Assembly (NCBI GenBank): GCA_021845835.1
Contig: JAJZVE010000247.1
Span: forward strand, 1 to 6,876
Reading direction: 5' to 3'
Origin: Pseudomonadota bacterium
GTDB lineage: Bacteria > Pseudomonadota > Alphaproteobacteria > Acetobacterales > Acetobacteraceae
DNA length: 6,876 nt
Shown here in pieces: positions 6,757 through 6,876 of this stretch; positions within the stretch are counted from its first letter, which is position 1, and each line of letters begins with the position of its first letter. Both the position numbers and the translations under genes were made by a program. The notes beneath the pieces were generated by a model that was given only the letters and a program-made list of their open reading frames with translations, did not search any database and had not been told where the DNA came from.

Positions 6757-6876
6757 CCGGAACGGGCGGCCGATCGCGGCCCCCGGCTATTTCGTAAACG
6801 GATGGTTCGCCAACACCTTGACGGCGCTGTCCTTGAACCGGAATTGCATCATGCAATACCAGCGGCCCTATCGGAT
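6757..6876. other. Downstream flank of the operon, no supported gene
   Basis: After the spoVR stop, GGCCG-ATCG-CGGCC (6768-6781) can form a short 5-bp hairpin but has no T-run, so it is at best a weak terminator. On the minus strand, a frame closed by TAG at 6868-6870 and TAG at 6787-6789 encodes 26 residues ending DSAVKVLANHPFTK. It could be a 21-residue peptide from the ATG at 6850-6852 or the decayed end of a convergent gene, but nothing supports either. A palindrome lies at 6843-6857. Confidence 0.4.
6843..6857. repeat. Near-perfect palindrome ATTGCAT-C-ATGCAAT
   Basis: Two perfect 7-base arms (6843-6849 and 6851-6857) flank one base. It lies outside recognised genes, downstream of spoVR and possibly upstream of an unseen gene. 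A looser TGCAT-GG-ATGCA occurs at 1099-1110 in the other intergenic gap, beside the exported-protein gene. This could be a binding site for a dimeric regulator; two occurrences are too few to say. Confidence 0.3.

Noticed and set aside
6768..6781. Hairpin after spoVR as an intrinsic terminator
   Set aside because: The stem has only five pairs and no T-run follows, so it does not meet the usual pattern.

Overview
The window looks like high-GC proteobacterial chromosome, most likely an alphaproteobacterium. The genes have G/C-rich third positions, good AGGAG-type ribosome binding sites and close packing. The genus cannot be fixed from the sequence alone. No RNA gene, insertion sequence, CRISPR array or phage gene was seen.

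Left part (1-1530): two divergent genes. On the minus strand is an aldo/keto reductase whose last residues run off the left edge. On the plus strand is a small exported protein of about 130 residues with no assigned function. They share a 155-base gap. This gap holds a perfect 9-bp inverted repeat that would fold over the Shine-Dalgarno sequence of the reductase mRNA.

Middle (1531-1972): a 442-base stretch without a convincing gene. An AT-rich island at about 1735-1845 stands out from the GC-rich surroundings and holds a long imperfect dyad and a weak heat-shock-sigma-like promoter match. It is the likely control region of the operon that follows.

Right part (1973-6756): a compact three-gene operon, prkA (yeaG) - yeaH (yhbH, DUF444) - spoVR (ycgB). 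The first junction has no gap or a 12-base gap, depending on the start chosen; the second is 11 bases. The products are an AAA+ serine protein kinase-type protein, a von Willebrand A-like protein with an intact DxSxS metal site, and a SpoVR family protein rich in conserved His/Glu. The set is conserved across many non-sporulating bacteria and is tied to starvation and stationary phase in enterobacteria, but its molecular job is largely unsettled. An AAA+ ATPase next to a MIDAS protein suggests a working pair, with SpoVR as third partner or target; this is inference.

The last 120 bases hold no supported gene, only a weak hairpin and a 15-base near-perfect palindrome.
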